From: Spirochaeta sp.
GTDB taxonomy: Bacteria > Spirochaetota > Spirochaetia > Spirochaetales_E > Spirochaetaceae_B
Assembly (NCBI GenBank): GCA_030590585.1
Contig: JAUUYD010000182.1
Location: 1 to 5,522 of the forward strand
DNA length: 5,522 nucleotides
Reading direction: 5' to 3'
In this document: one piece after another, positions 5,078 through 5,522 of the stretch
Layout of the letters: each line of letters begins with the position of its first letter
Numbering within the stretch: position 1 is the stretch's first letter
Notes under the pieces: model-generated
What the model was told of the DNA's origin: nothing
The model's input: the letters and a program-made list of their open reading frames with translations, nothing else
Databases searched by the model: none
Program-made: the position numbers and the translations under genes

Positions 5078-5522
5078 TCGATCTGTCCCGGTCCGGTATC
5101 CACGAGGAGTAATCATTCGGCCGCCGGAGGTGAAGGTCCGACTGTTGCCGATTACCACGGTGGTCTGCATATCCACCCAGGTATTGGCCTTCAGCTCCTC
5201 CAGAAGGATCACCTCGACGCGCTGCTCCTCCCGGTATGCGTTGCGTACCAGGCCCACCGGTGTCTGGGAGCTCCGGACTTCCAGGAACAACTCAGCGGCC
5301 TTTTCGAAAAGTCGCCGCCGCTTCATGCTGCGGGGATTGTAGAGAACTGTAACAAAATCCCCTTCGGCGGCCAGTCGGAGGCGCTTCTCGATCAGTTCGG
5401 TCTCGGTTAGAAGATCGCTTAAAGAAATGACGGCAAAATCGTGGATGAGGGGCGCGCCCAGCAGTGCGGCGCATGCGGTAGCCGAGGTAACTCCGGGCAG
5501 CACCAGGAGGTCGGTACACTCT
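5075..5522 (-). CDS. cbiH: Cobalt-precorrin-3B C17-methyltransferase (CbiH/CobJ), C-terminal 148 residues
   Basis: The frame is open from the right edge to a TAG at 5075 and gives the C-terminal 148 residues of a tetrapyrrole methylase. The enzyme uses S-adenosylmethionine to methylate C17 and drive ring contraction in corrin synthesis. Diagnostic blocks are VLPGVTSATACAALLGAPL (fragment residues 7-25), HDFAVISLSDLLT (27-39), GDFVTVLYNPRS (54-65), TPVGLVRNAYRE and, near the end, VVIGNSRTF and MITPRGY. Family members are usually about 240-260 residues, so roughly the first 100 lie beyond the edge. The name CbiH (anaerobic, cobalt-early) is chosen over CobJ because the neighbouring chelatase is of the CbiK type. 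The gene lies upstream of the riboswitch in the same direction and probably ends a separate biosynthetic transcription unit. No frameshift or damage is visible. Confidence 0.92.
   Translation of the reverse strand, partial: ECTDLLVLPGVTSATACAALLGAPLIHDFAVISLSDLLTETELIEKRLRLAAEGDFVTVLYNPRSMKRRRLFEKAAELFLEVRSSQTPVGLVRNAYREEQRVEVILLEELKANTWVDMQTTVVIGNSRTFTSGGRMITPRGYRTGTDR

Noticed and set aside
4882..5103. 73-residue minus-strand open frame, and a plus-strand frame at 4759-4995
   Set aside because: Both lie over the riboswitch and its platform, where RNA structure explains the sequence.
1..5522. CRISPR arrays, tRNA or rRNA genes, insertion sequences, attachment sites
   Set aside because: No regularly spaced repeats, tRNA-like cloverleaf, transposase motifs or flanking inverted repeats were seen on either strand.

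Overview
This is a compact corrinoid (vitamin B12) locus from an anaerobic-type bacterium, probably Gram-negative. The case rests on a cobalt-early (anaerobic pathway) chelatase of the CbiK family, a CbiH/CobJ methyltransferase, a BtuFCD-type ABC importer, a cobalamin riboswitch and a CobA/CobO adenosyltransferase. The relaxed lipobox on the chelatase and the mix of gene types would fit a free-living spirochaete, but taxonomy is a weak inference here.

Layout from left to right. Positions 1-321 (minus) hold the N-terminal part of an AAA+ ATPase that runs off the window edge and looks unrelated to B12. Positions 322-484 are a divergent intergenic region. Positions 485-994 (plus) encode the corrinoid adenosyltransferase. 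After a 31-bp convergent gap, the rest of the window is on the minus strand. In transcription order it holds: the C-terminal part of cbiH (5522-5075); a possible promoter overlapping its stop; a cobalamin riboswitch (5029-4862) with a three-hairpin expression platform; a lipoprotein version of the cobaltochelatase CbiK (4747-3872); the substrate-binding protein (3872-2826); the membrane permease (2845-1790); and the ATPase (1790-1026). These four genes are fused by stop/start overlaps and are clearly one translationally coupled operon.

How it may work. When cobalamin is scarce, the riboswitch should allow translation of the chelatase and the importer together. The chelatase has an export signal and a lipidation cysteine, so it should act outside the cytoplasmic membrane, next to the binding protein. 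The importer would bring a corrinoid or a metallated tetrapyrrole precursor inside, where the CbiH pathway and the adenosyltransferase complete or activate it. An exported chelatase in one riboswitch-controlled operon with BtuFCD is the most unusual feature of the window. The nearest known parallel is the periplasmic CbiK of Desulfovibrio. The leader is also notable: a 9-bp hairpin buries the Shine-Dalgarno of cbiK, and two separate alternative pairings that could switch it are visible by eye.
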